Shown here: in pieces, positions 48,050 to 59,134 of the stretch
How positions within the stretch are numbered: position 1 is the stretch's first letter
Layout: each line of letters begins with the position of its first letter
NCBI GenBank assembly: GCA_033297075.1
Contig: MU858087.1
Coordinates: forward strand, 180,001-244,000
DNA from: Rhypophila decipiens
Taxonomy: Eukaryota > Ascomycota > Sordariomycetes > Sordariales > Naviculisporaceae
Reading direction: 5' to 3'
DNA length: 64,000 bases
Notes under the pieces: model-generated
What the model saw: the letters and a program-made list of their open reading frames with translations, nothing else
What the model was told of the DNA's origin: nothing
Databases searched by the model: none
Program-made: the position numbers and the translations under genes

Positions 48050-48656
48050 GGTGGTTCCTGGTCATGGTGAAAAGAAAGTGTTACAATGTGAGACGTCCTT
48101 TGCGATTTGCCACGGTCAGCTTTGCTCCAGTAGTTGTCGTGTGCTTGAAAGGGCGCGAGGGGAGCGCGATATCACGGGATACAATGTAATGCCTTTAACC
48201 TATGGTTACCTAATTAGTGGCAGGATACGTCATTCATGATATACATTCAAGAAAGCGATAGCTGCTCATATCCAATGGAAGACATGCAGGATTTGTAAAT
48301 TAGATATAAAAGATGCGAAACACAATCTCCTTCTCGTATCGATACGTGCTATACATACAGCCCTACAATACTACCAATACAAGGCCCGTGGATTTCCGTA
48401 CGGAAACTTATCCGGGAACTACCCGGTAGGGGTATCGGATCGCGGGGTGTGGGGAGGGAATTGGCGACTTCAAGCAGAGGGGCAGCGCCTTGTCAGGGGA
48501 ATGTAGGAAAATAGCCGAGGCTCACCCAACATCGCAGCTCCCCCTTTGCATCATCACCTCAACGGATGTCGCGTACTTTTCTACTTTACAGCGCAGATTC
48601 GCTCTCTGGGTACCCGGAAACCAAAAGACGCATATAAACAACCAGTTTAACCAAGC
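48050..48656. promoter_or_regulatory. Divergent promoter interval, AlkB-like / PEX7
   Basis: The 607 bp between two divergent start codons. A palindromic TTTCCGTACGGAAA string at 48394-48407 is the clearest symmetrical candidate site. No coding signal. Confidence 0.45.
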
Positions 48657-49901
48657 ATGGCGTCCATGCTAGAGTTTAGAACCCCCGGGTTCAATCCGTA
48701 TGCGGTCAAATACTCTCCCTATTACGACTCGAGACTCGCCGTCGCGGCATCGGCCAACTACGGAATCGTAGGCAATGGCCGGCTCTACTGTCTGGGATTA
48801 AGTGCTGCTGGTGTTCAGGTAGAGAAAGCGTAGGTGCACTTCAGCTCTGTGCCCGGGCCAAGACCAGTTCAACTGATATGTCTTCCGACTCCCCGCCGCA
48901 GCTTCGATACCAACGATGCGCTCTATGACCTGGCCTGGTCAGAGATCAACGAGAACCAGATTGTCGTGGCATGCGGCGATGGCTCCATCAAACTCTTCGA
49001 CCTGGGAGTCAACGAATTTCCCGTCATGAACTTCCACGAGCACAAGCGCGAGGCCTTTTCTGTATGCTGGAATCCAATCACCAAAGACACCTTCTTATCA
49101 AGCTCCTGGGATGGCACAGTCAAGCTAGTCAGTGCAACAACTCAACCTCCCAAAACCCCCCCCCAAAGGCTTCTAACAATTCCTCAGTGGTCCCCCGCGC
49201 GAAACGAGTCCCTCAAGACCCTCCCAATAGGCTGTTGCACCTACAGCACCTCCTTCAGCCCCTCAAACCCACACATAATATCCGCCGTATCCTCCGACTC
49301 CAACATACGCATCTACGACCTCCGCACCCCCGTAAACGCGCGATACCACCTAACAACCATCATCCCCGTGCACGCGCCCCCCCAAGGCCCCGGTGTCCTC
49401 CCCCGCCTAGCAACAGGCGAGACCTACGCCGGTGCCGTCCCCGCCGAGATCCTCACCCACGACTGGAACAAGTACAACAACACGGTGATCGCCACCGCCG
49501 GCGTCGACCGCATCATCCGCACCCACGACATTCGCAACCCCACCGGCGGACCGTTGGCCGTCCTGGCAGGACACGAGTACGCCGTTAGGAGGGTCGCTTG
49601 GAGCCCGCACGCGAGCGACATACTCGTGAGCGCGAGTTACGACATGACTGTGCGAGTGTGGACGGATGGTTCGACGCAAGCACCGCCGCCCCCGCCGCCG
49701 TTACCGCCAACGGCTGATCCCATGGCTGGCCCGCCTCCACCGCCGATACGGACCGGTGCGCAGATTGGACTCATGAATCGGCATACCGAGTTTGCGACGG
49801 GGGTCGATTGGTGTCTTTTTGGTTCTGGCGGCTGGGTTGCCTCGGTTGGTTGGGACGAGCGGGTCTTGCTTTGGGATGCGAATGGGCTTCTGAGGAGGTG
49901 A
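48657..49901 (+). CDS. PEX7: Peroxin 7, PTS2 receptor (WD40 repeat protein)
   Basis: Three exons, join(48657..48829, 48902..49127, 49188..49901), give 370 residues. Intron 1 (GTAGGT/CCGCAG) joins GVQVEKA to FDTNDALYDLAWSE. Intron 2 (60 bp, GTCAGT/CCTCAG, TTCTAAC branch) joins SWDGTVKL to WSPARNESLKTL; it is 3n long and stop-free, so retention would add 20 residues. The N-terminal MLEFRTPGFNPYAVKYSPYYDSRLAVAASANYGIVGNGRLY is diagnostic of Pex7. Seven WD40 blades follow (VACGDGSIKLFD, SSSWDGTVKLW, AVSSDSNIRIYDLR, ATAGVDRIIRTHDIR, SASYDMTVRVW, SVGWDERVLLWD). Pex7 binds PTS2 proteins in the cytosol for import into peroxisomes. A proline-rich insert (PPPPPPLPP...) lies between the last blades. Confidence 0.95.
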
Positions 49902-49929
49902 TGATTTGGGGAAATTTTGCATATTCCCC

Positions 49930-49941
49930 TTTTTTTTTTTT

Positions 49942-50007
<66 letters not shown>
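49930..50007. repeat. Compound microsatellite T(17)-(GT)n-(GA)n
   Basis: Seventeen T residues, about 16 GT units, then about 14 GA units directly abut each other, beginning 29 bases after the PEX7 stop codon and so probably inside its 3' UTR. Confidence 0.97.
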
Positions 50008-50010
<3 letters not shown>

Positions 50011-51089
50011 CAGGATTCGAATTGGATCGAGATTCCGTAAGTTTTTCTTCCAAAACGAAGGTTGTGGTTTGTTTGTTTGTGTGTTACGAGACTTATGATA
50101 CCCCCCAACCCTTGGTAGAGCACTAGAAAAGTATCCGCTGGATCGAGCGATTGGATAGAAAGAAGAAGCAAAAAGTAGCGTTTGTTTTTCATCGATACAT
50201 GTATAGATTAGGTTTCATGAATACTTGGCATTGTTATTCTTCTGATGAGTATTGTATTGTTCGGCAGATACCGTGGAGTGAGCCCTGTGCAGAGCTGCGA
50301 GTGTATACCCCTAAGTCTTGATCCTGAATTCGGAATTGGAGAGAATACGCCTACGTAATCAGTATCATGGGCGATACCCAAGGCATCGATCGACATAGAG
50401 ACCCCTTCATGGACGGTCGATTCTTCATAGTCATCTCTCACTTCACAGTACGGGTGACAATGCACTCGGATTAAAGGCGAGATATAATCAGAATCTGTGG
50501 ACAAGCAGGTATGTAGGCAGAATAACAAGGAGCCGTCTATATTACATAGCAAGGTATAAGTAATCTTAAACAACAACACAGGATGTGACAGTAATATACA
50601 ATGAAATAAATAAATAAAAGTGATACAAGAAGAAAGAGAGAGAAGAAAGAAGAGCTGTAGTAGAGATGTTCCCAATGTAACTTTTCCTTGTGTGTGTGCC
50701 TGGGTTCTGTCCGTCAAATCAAATCCTGGAACCCAAAAATAAAAGGACAGGAGACCCTCGATCTGACCCATGTGTTGGCAAACCCCCGGCAAGAAAACTC
50801 CCAGCGACCAAGAAAAAAGTTCATCATGATGACTAACCCAATTGTGTGTCGGCCTCTTTTTGAATGCAGATTCCCCCCTGAACGCCTTTCCAGCAAATCA
50901 ATCCCCCCCTTCCCCTTGCCAAAAGATCGTTATAAATACATCCCCACCGTCAAGGAGGACGGGGAAGCGGGAGGGCCCATCTAAATGGGGTTATTACATG
51001 GTGCAATTGGGATATAGCTCTTGAAACTCCGGCTGTGCGGTTACGGTCATCATCCATCATCATGACCGCTTGTTACCACCCGAGCTTAC
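50008..51089. other. Convergent intergenic region PEX7 / helicase
   Basis: About 1.1 kb between two facing 3' ends. A 194-codon frame on the minus strand (50208-50792) is present but reads as hydrophobic-then-random sequence with no ATG-supported family; I take it as chance. Confidence 0.4.
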
Positions 51090-53110
51090 TTAGAATGAAG
51101 ACCGAGCGCGGCCACCAAAACCACCACCACCACCACCGCCGCGTCGGTCACCTCCACCGTAACCGCGCCCACCACCGGAAGACCGATCACTGCCGCCACC
51201 TAGAGTAGAAAAAGGATCCCTATTGTCGCGGTCTCCACGATCGCCACCACGGCCACCGAAGCCTCCACGATTACCGAAGCCTCCGCGATCACCATAGTCT
51301 CCACGGCCGGATGATCGGTGTGCCGAGTGATCAGCAGTCCGGATACCTGAGATACCACGGGGCATATTTCGCATCCGGCCATGGCTGAGACCTGGCGTCT
51401 CCTTCAGGCCCCATTGTTGTGTCGCTGCTTCATTGAGCGAGTCGACAATATCTTGCATGTTGCACGAAGCAAAGAGGGATCCAAGGAATGTTCCGTAAGT
51501 ATCGTCGAAGATCTCGTACGGCAACCTTTGCATGCCACGAGAAACCTCCTCAAATTGGCTGGGTAGGTCTTGCCCGCTCGAAACATCAACCGAGGCACAT
51601 GTGAGGTCTGTGCTGCGCTTGATGGGCAAATCTGTAAGGGTGTGTCTGGCATTTCTCAGTTCAGGGTCGATAACGAAGAGCCAGCCTTGGCCCGCCTTCC
51701 CGGCGCGTCCTGTTCTTCCAAGACGATGGATATATTGTTCCCGATTGGGCGGGGTGTGGCACTGGATAACGTGAGTGACGTTGGGAAAGTCCATTCCTCT
51801 GGCTGTAACGTCGGATGTGAAGAGAATGGCGGAGCGTGCGCGACGGAAGTTGTCCGCTGCTTGTGTTCTTTGGCCCTGTGTGAGCTTGGAATGGATATCG
51901 CTGACGTCGGGAAGGTCTCGATTTTGATATGCCAGACGTCGGAAGAGTGCTGAAGCCATGCGGACGGAAGCGGTCGTTGGCAAGAACACCATGGCCTTGA
52001 ACGGCGGTGCGTCTGGGTTGGCCTTCAGGTTTGCGACCTCCCGTTCTATCAGCTCTAGGAGGGCAGGGAAAACGTTGATGAATCCCTTGCAGGGAACAAT
52101 GTACTGGGGAACCTTCTCGTGGGTTGGTGTTTCGTCTTCTCGGATGGTCTGAACAAACTGGAAGTTCGTAGGGTCAATGAAGTCGCGGGCCAGTCCGACA
52201 ACGTTCTTTGGAATCGTGGCCGAGAACAAGAGGGTCTGGCGAGACACGTCCCTGCGGTCTGGGAGGGACTTGAGGATTTCACGAAGCTCATCCATAAATC
52301 CGACCTCGAGCATTCTGTCTGCCTCGTCCAACGCCAGAGCACCAAGGTTGGGCGCTGCGACGCCGCTGTGTTCGTCCGACAGCAGGTCGTTCAACCGGCC
52401 GGGTGTTCCTACCAACAAGTGGCAACCCTCCCGGCGAAGCTTCGCCAGAGCAAGTCTCTTCATTGTGCCACCTACAGCTGTCTGGACAGCAATGCCAGTG
52501 CCTCTGACCAGTTTCCTAGCCTCCTCACCAATCTGCTCAGCCAGCTCACGAGTAGGGGAGATAATAATGGCGCGAACATCATCAGACCTAGGTCGCGAGT
52601 TGGAGCGTTCGGCGACGCTGGGGTCCCTTTCGATGATCCTCTGAAGGATAGGGATCAGGAATCCTAGAGTCTTACCGGTACCGGTCTTGGCTTGGGCCAC
52701 GCTGCGAGACAAGTCAGTTTTTGTGAGTCGTACTGGCGGGAGGAGAAAGTATAGACATACAGATCCTTTCCTAAAAGGCCGGGCTTGATCGTCATAGACT
52801 GGACCGGGGTCATAAGTTCGTATTTCATCCCATCAACGACGGACTGAATGATCTTGGGGTGAACGCCGAGAGACTCCATGTCGCGGAACTTTGTGATATC
52901 GCTGGATGCCGGCTCGTGTGCCGCTGAAGCCTCAGCTGAGTAGAATCGACTCAGTTGGGTCGCGGGTCTATATCGACTCCTGTCAATTTGGATCGCGTGC
53001 GAAGTCGAAGCGACAGATTCCACCACCCTGAATGCGGGCTGCACACGCCGGGCACTGAGGCCTAGGGCGACGCGACAGAGGCCTGCGTGCCTGAGAATGC
53101 TCGTCCTCAT
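51090..53110 (-). CDS. Mitochondrial DEAD-box RNA helicase, MSS116/CYT-19-like
   Basis: Two exons, complement(51090..52700 plus base 52701, 52761..53110), give 653 residues; the intron 52702-52760 has GTATGT/CTCGCAG. The N-terminus MRTSILRHAGLCRVALGLSARRVQPAF is Arg-rich and amphipathic, a mitochondrial presequence. Helicase motifs in order: Q-motif region FRDMESLGVHPKIIQSVVDGMKYELMTPVQ, motif I AKTGTGKT (121-128), PTRELA, VGTPGRL, DEAD (about 242-245), SAT (FSATIP), TSDVTARGMDFP, and HRLGRTGRAG. The C-terminus is a Gly/Arg-rich RGG tail (GGFGGRGGDRGDRDNR). MSS116 and Neurospora CYT-19 are ATP-dependent chaperones for group I/II intron folding in mitochondria; the order and presequence support that assignment, while the RGG-rich tail replaces the basic tail of CYT-19. 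Confidence 0.92.
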
Positions 53111-54189
53111 GGCTAAACACGAACTTGTCGATGGGTGTTGACAAATAGTCCCGACAAGATAAGAAAGGAACAGAGAGTTGTATCAAAAACAATATTCTCT
53201 GTAGCGTCCGTGTAAAAAAGCGCGCCGAGGAGGATGCAGCGAGCAATTCCGGATGATGGGAGGTGATGGTGATGATAATGAGCGGAGGATGCGAAAAAGA
53301 AAGATCCCCAAGAAGGCCGCAAGAAAAAAAATATTTCTTAGCACCCAGAGCTGCTCCGTAATTGCGCTCCATTGAAACCTCGCGTTTCCTTATCTTAGGC
53401 GTTTCCCTGTGCTTATCTTAGCTTATCCAATCCTTGGCGGTTCTTTGGACCCCTGAGCGGGCCCACCGCCGCGACATCTCCCGGGCAGTGCCGGGTTCGT
53501 TCCGTTGGTGGGTCGCCAAGCGAGGGGACACCGACCGTTCGGATTGTTTCGAATTTTCAATACCAATGTACGCAAGCACATACGGATACGTATCAAAACT
53601 ACTACTACCTCAGTGATGAACACCATCCACCTGGATCGAACCGGATTGCGGATTCCCTGAAGAGGTCAAACCCCCGAAAAATAAGAGCAAGAGGACTCTC
53701 GAGGCAGACCCAGAACGCGTGCAATACATCCCTCTGTGAACCCCAGAAGAAGGTGTGCTTATTGCTTGCCAAGTTCAACTTGCGGTCCGTCCTCTTCAGC
53801 AAGCAAGGAAAACGCAACTAACTGATCCAGGGCTGGCAAGGGACAAAACATTCTACAGCATCTACAAAAGATGGCTGACATCAAGAGAAAGGAGAGATGG
53901 TTTCACTAGATCTGATGATATGAGAACGCCAGGTTCTCAATACATACATGTATACCGAAGAACGCTTCAAAACTCGCTTCCAGCACCCGAACACGCCAAG
54001 CACCTATACAGTACAGTACCTCCTTCAAACTCCCCCCCCAAATCATCTATAAGTCCGTATCTCTTTATATTGCTTGTGGCTCTATCCATCCAACAAAAAC
54101 CAAAGACAACAGCGCATAAATTCGTCGATTCATGATCACAATATCCCCAACAAAGCCCGGGCAAGTTGGGATTCAACAATTCGGGGGTA
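53111..54189. other. Intergenic, no gene seen
   Basis: About 1.1 kb holding the promoter of the helicase gene and the 3' region of the next minus-strand gene. A TACGGATACGTATC string lies at 53582-53595 and ACAGTACAGTACC near 54005. No coding signal. Confidence 0.4.
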
Positions 54190-55642
54190 TCACCTCATCC
54201 TCGTCCTCAGCCTTGGCTGTTGGCCTTGCCCATGACATTGTTGCTGCTGCCGTCCGTATCCATATCCAGGTTGGCCATAGCCATAACAGCCACCACCTCC
54301 ACCAGACCCATCCATCTCGTCCAACTTTGAGTATTTATTCTCAACCGAGTTCCCCCTAAACAAATCCCTCTCAAATTTCATACCAGCGAACCAGTCCTTG
54401 GCAAATTCCTGCAGCGCGCCCGAGACGCCCTCGGCAAAGTACTCGAGCACACTACCCAGATATTGGCCTAGCGGTCCATGACTCATGGCCTTGATTGCCC
54501 TTAAGCTGGCACTCATGCCCGCCATGCACTTGCTCAACACCATGCCCGCGATGTTGTGTTCCCTCTCGAACGAAATCACCTCCCCCGACAGCAGCAAGAC
54601 ATAGGGCATCACCCAGAGCATCCAGTTCTTCATGTAGATGAGGACGAAGAGCAGAAGGCTGTGCACCAAATTGCGATCATCGTCAACGGCCCGTGAAAAT
54701 GTTTTGTCGGTGCCGTCGACGTAGGGATCTGATGAGAGTTTACGATGCGAGTGGTGGCGGTCTTTTGAGGACAGAGAATCGGAAAGGGCCGGTGGCATGG
54801 AACGACGGAGGATGGCCGCTTCCGTTGGGTCCAGGTCCCGGGGCAGCCCTTGGAGCATGTATTGCACGCCATCAATGTACGAGCTCCGCTCGAAACACGA
54901 GTTGTAGTCGTCACTCCGCCTACTTCGGGACTCTTGCGCTGAGCTTATTACAAGGCCGAAACCTGAGAAAATGGGAGCATTGTTAGTTGGCGCATATGCG
55001 GAACGGGACCACCTGAACCAAGTATTGCATACCTTGTGCTCCACATCGCCAATTGATACCTGTATCGTTGTTTTCGGGGGCGGGTGGAAGCATGCTCATG
55101 GACGAAGCAAGATTCCGAGCATCGGCAAAGGCGAATGCGTCAAGGTCTGGTGTCGTCTGCTGGTCTGTATCGGCCTCGGACGACGCCTCTGACATGTGCA
55201 TCACAGCCGTCTCGGCATCAGATACCGGCGTTGTGCAGCCCGACGAGAAAGGCGAGCCGAAGAGGCCGACCGCATGTTTATCGGTAGTCGGAGTGGTTGC
55301 TCTCGCTACAGCCGGAGAGGAGCATGTGGAGGATGTGGCGCCTGGAACAGCAGTGGTAGCCGCGTCCCTCGGGCCCGAGACTTTCCTCCGGAAAGATGGG
55401 ATAGGCGGTATCCGGTTTCTCAAAGAATCCGGCATGACGTTGTAGAAGATGGACATTTGTGTATTCTCTTCCATTCTGAAGTCTTGCTGGATGATGCACG
55501 TCTTTTTCCAAATATGCGGAATCCAGCCTGTTGAGCTAGGTAGAGCGGTGGTGGTACTGGTGGTGGTAGTGGCGGTCGTGGCGGTACTGTTGGATCTGGT
55601 TCTGTTGCCGCCAGCAGGTTTAAGTTGAGGTAGTTGATACAT
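54190..55642 (-). CDS. Membrane-associated protein of unknown function
   Basis: Two exons, complement(54190..54962, 55033..55642), give 460 residues. The intron (GTATGC/CTCAG, ACTAACAATG branch) joins NWRCGAQG to FGLVISSAQESRSRR. The N-terminal 200 residues are Ser/Thr-rich with a conserved-looking island around WIPHIWKKTCIIQQDFRMEENTQMSIFYNVMPDSLRNRIPPIPSFRRK. The C-terminal half contains DRNLVHSLLLFVLIYMKNWMLWVMPYVLLLSGEVISFEREHNI, a strongly hydrophobic hairpin (two helices or a re-entrant loop), then an amphipathic region and a Gly/Tyr/Gln-rich tail (GGGGGCYGYGQPGYGYG). No catalytic motif recognised. A plausible guess is a membrane-shaping or lipid-droplet/ER hairpin protein. A 17-base G/C homopolymer lies 13-29 bases upstream of the ATG. 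Confidence 0.78.
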
Positions 55643-55654
55643 CTTGGTGGATTT

Positions 55655-55671
55655 GGGGGGGGGGGGGGGGG
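55655..55671. repeat. Poly-G (poly-C in sense) homopolymer of 17
   Basis: Seventeen consecutive G on the plus strand, that is C(17) in the presumed 5' leader of the gene starting at 55642. Confidence 0.95.
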
Positions 55672-57205
55672 ATTCTTGTCTATTTCCGGCCGGTAGAAAG
55701 ACAGCCTTCTCAGCCGGCTAGCGGAAGAGGACGAAGGGAAACCTGAAAGAACCCGGCCACCAAAGATAGGTACATGCACACGGCGGTGGAGTCAGAGTGA
55801 GCTAGGGCTGGAAGAGAGAGCTCGATAAGCAGTCAAGCCACCCGCTCACGGAACCACGTTCCTTCGGTAGCAAAGTTGTCCAGGCACAGAATCCTGGATG
55901 CGTCTGATTATTAAGGGGAAGGGAGGCGCAATCGCGAGAATGAGCCCGCCAGTTAGAAGAGCGCAACACCCGAGATATGGTCGGACTTCTCAAACGGTGT
56001 AACTCCCGGACTGGGGAAATCAAATGAAGTAAAAAGTCTGCAAGATTCTGTAACGAGGCAGGTAGGTAGGCAGGCAGGTACGGCTGGATGCGTCTAGCTA
56101 ATGTTTACATGAGGGAAAAGGAGGGCACAATGCTATGTCGTAAGTCATAATATGTGGGAAAAAGAGAGAAGAAAAAAACCATACATCTAGGGGGTGGAAG
56201 GGAGGAGGGGCAAGGGGCAAGGGGCTTAGAGCATAGAACATGCAAACATCCAAGGAGGAAAGCAAGGGTGGGGAGACAGCACGTTTATTCTAGATCTCTT
56301 GTGGTTGGATTGTGTCTGGGCTATCCGCACGAGTCTGACTTGTTCGTAGCTTCCCCTCCCTCTCTGCCGCCGGTCTTTTGTTCGCCTCTTTCCTTGTCAA
56401 GAAGCTGCGATCGGCGAGCGTCCTGAGAAGCATGTGAAAGTAAAGGGTTATGGTACGGTAACTGATCGGGATGCGATAGTGGAGTCTGACATGCAACCCC
56501 CTGGAAGGCTTGTCACTTTTGTTTACGCTATTTTTAGAGTCATTGTCCATACCGTACCCTGCTTGCATCAATATCAACCACATCTACCAAGGATCACAAG
56601 ATTGATGGCCGAAAGCGCCGGGAGCACAAGGCTAGATAACTTCCAAGGATATAGACTTCAGTATCTTGAAGTTATATTCGTATTTCTCAATTTCTGCTGC
56701 CCGTTCAATTTGTACTACCCAGTTCAAGTAAACTTTAAAGTCACCGAGTAACACACTCGCCTAACGCTTGGCCCTCACGTGGCCCTTCTCGAACATGACT
56801 TGACTGGAATCCGGTCCGCTCTCATGACTGGAATTTATAATGTCGGCCGCTGGGTTTGGACTCGGTTCACATGCCAGCCGTCAATGCCATGGTAACAATG
56901 TTTATTGTTTACCAACTTCCGCACCCATACAACACTATTTTCTGGAAACGGGAGAGAAAAGTAGCAAGACAAGAGCGATCTGACCGTGACTACAGGCTTA
57001 CGTACTGCCATAAACACCGCTCTAATCAATCTCGATTTGATTCCAGCACCATACTCCCAGAGACCGTGTAGAGTATCGTCAGTTTGCAATTTATCAAGGA
57101 GCCCATTAGGCCTTCTATGCGCTGTACCCACGTGAATGCCAAATAAACCAGGCTACATATTCCACAACCGAAACCAATCAGACCTCCATGAGTTGAAATC
57201 CTCCT
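55672..57205. other. Intergenic, no gene seen
   Basis: About 1.5 kb holding the promoter of the unknown membrane-associated gene and the 3' region of CUE1. It contains short GGCAGGTAGG-type repeats near 56058-56085 and purine-rich sequence at 56155-56235. Open frames lack protein character. Confidence 0.4.
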
Positions 57206-57941
57206 TTAAGCAGAGCCCCCCGCAGCAGCTTTCTCAGCGGCCGCCTTCTCGGCAGCAATCTTGGCCTCCATCTTCTTCCTCGCCTGGAGAATCATCTCGT
57301 CCCTCCTCTTCTGCAAGGTAGACTGCCTCTCCTCGCGATTCGAGCTCCAGCCGTCCTTGCCCTTCCCAATACCACCTGCAGACGGAACATCGCTGCCCGA
57401 TACTTCGGCAGTATCCAGCTTGTCCTTCAAGTTGTACCTCGTGATTAAATCCGGCTGTGCCGGCTTCTCGGCCTGTTTAGTCGCGGCCGCCGCAGCCCTC
57501 TGTTGTGGTGTCCCCGGATTCCTCGATGGGTTCTGTTGTCCCGGCGGAGGCGGCGGTTGGAATGTTATCGGCGGCTGTTTCAATCTCGTTAGCCAAACAT
57601 AAACAAACCATTGTCATAACATGGGACAAGGGCAAGGCAGATAAGAAGGAACCTACAGTCTCCATCCTCCCGGCCAAAATCCTCTCCGTAGTCGCCGCGA
57701 TATTTCCCCCCGTCCTCTGTAGATCCCAAAGAACCGTCCTCCTGTCCGTCTGCGGAAACATCTGCATGATCCTCTCCGCCGCTGCTTCCCTCGAGCGCAA
57801 CAGGGCCTCCCTATTCTGCTGTCCCGTCCTCGGCGCGCCCGAAGAACCCGACGAGAAGAAGAGATATCGTATCGCCAGTGCGCCAACCACCATGATGAGC
57901 ACCAGCGACGGGATACTTATTTGTTGCTCGTCGGTCGCCAT
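57206..57941 (-). CDS. CUE1: CUE1-like ER-associated degradation factor
   Basis: Two exons, complement(57206..57574, 57657..57941), give 217 residues. The intron 57575-57656 (GTAGGT donor, GCTAACG branch, AAACAG acceptor) is phase 0. An N-terminal transmembrane anchor (PSLVLIMVVGALAIRYLFF, about residues 11-29) is followed by a CUE domain at about 58-94: AAERIMQMFPQTDRRTVLWDLQRTGGNIAATTERILAG, with the MFP and di-hydrophobic features. A proline-rich linker (FQPPPPPGQQNP) leads to a C-terminal segment DLITRYNLKDKL...GWSSNREERQSTLQKRRDEMILQARKKM, matching the region that in yeast Cue1 binds and activates the E2 Ubc7. The protein recruits Ubc7 to the ER membrane for ERAD. The tail is Ala/Lys/Glu-rich. 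Confidence 0.9.
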
Positions 57942-59134
57942 CTTTTCTGTATCCTTCAAGACAACAACCAAGGGAGGAAAAGAAAAAACTCTCGTTCGTA
58001 TGTTCGGTCGTTTCCTTTTCTTCCGTCGCAATTCTCGTTTCTCGTAGGTGGGATTTGTATATTTGATGGTCGCGGGAGATTTTCAGCTGTTTGTTTTTCC
58101 GTTCCTCCGTGAACCACCTAGATGTTATTTCCTAGTTCCCGCCGGACTACCCTGATTGCGCAGCACTTCTTGTGTCCGTCGAGATCTTATTCCACTCTCG
58201 ATAACCGTCGACCGTGCGCTTGGTCGATTCAGACGAGGTATATAGGACCCGGAATTCAGGACTCAGGAGCGGCCAGAAACTGGACAGGATGCCGAGGTTC
58301 CAAGTGGCACAGAATCACTCCAAGCAAGTGGATGACGCAGGTGAGAAGGCGGAGAGGAAATGGTGTCGGGATAAAAGGCTCGTCTGGAAGGAAAGAAACT
58401 AAGAACAAAAATATTCCACGAATTTACAAGATATGTGGGCTGTTGCAAATAAAGCCGGACCATAGAACAAATGCTTCAACGCGAGGTTGATGACGTCCTG
58501 GGTAGTCGGTCGTAGGAAGAGGACGTTGGTTGGAGTCCCGGGGTTTGATGGTCGGCATCTGGGTGTAGGATACGTCCAGCCGCGCCAAGGACAGGTGTCC
58601 CGCGTACGGATAGGGGGTGCTTTTATCAGTCCAGGTCCTGTGGAGCGGTAATCGGTATCCGTATGATACGGATTACCAGCGTACCGAAATTTCCCATGGA
58701 TACATACACAATACGGATACCGAAACACGCAGGTGGACGATACTCGCCGCTATTAACAATTTCCCTGTGTATCGTCATTCACTACAGGCCTATGATGATA
58801 TTGCTAATGGCCTGCATTACATTTTTGATGCCCTCTACAGACCGACCCATTTCGCATCTCATTTTCGGACAATGACGCATACAAGTAGGATGCCAGGTGC
58901 AGCAATTTGACAGGAAATAATGGTTTATTTCTGTGTCAAACGAAGCTCATCAAAAGATGCGCTTCTAGTCTCGACTTGGCCGTCCCTATCATGGCTAGGG
59001 ATGGCCATTGTCCGCTGTTACCATCAAAATGAAAACACTAATGTACTACCTTCGCCTTGGTACGTCTTCCTAGACTACGCGATGCCGGGAATGCTCCAAT
59101 TCATCGCCCTTGGTCCTTTGTTCAAGAGTTTTCC
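57942..59134. other. Intergenic between CUE1 5' end and NOT2 3' end
   Basis: About 1.2 kb. Contains an inverted repeat at 58650-58682 (GGTAATC..CCGTATGATACGG.ATTACC) and another ATACGGATACC at 58712-58722. No coding region supported. Confidence 0.45.
58650..58682. repeat. Imperfect inverted repeat with GTATCCGTAT / ATACGGATTACC
   Basis: GGTAAT and CCGTAT on the left are complementary to ATACGG and ATTACC on the right around a short centre, with a small left-side bulge. It resembles the hairpin at 30146-30170. Confidence 0.6.

Noticed and set aside
50208..50792. 194-codon frame on the minus strand between PEX7 and the helicase gene.
   Set aside because: It lies in the interval between two convergent 3' ends, contains a hydrophobic low-information stretch and shows no family character or splice signals.
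57505..58047. 180-codon plus-strand frame covering CUE1.
   Set aside because: It is antisense to the CUE1 exons, which have a clear TM anchor and CUE domain; a shadow frame.
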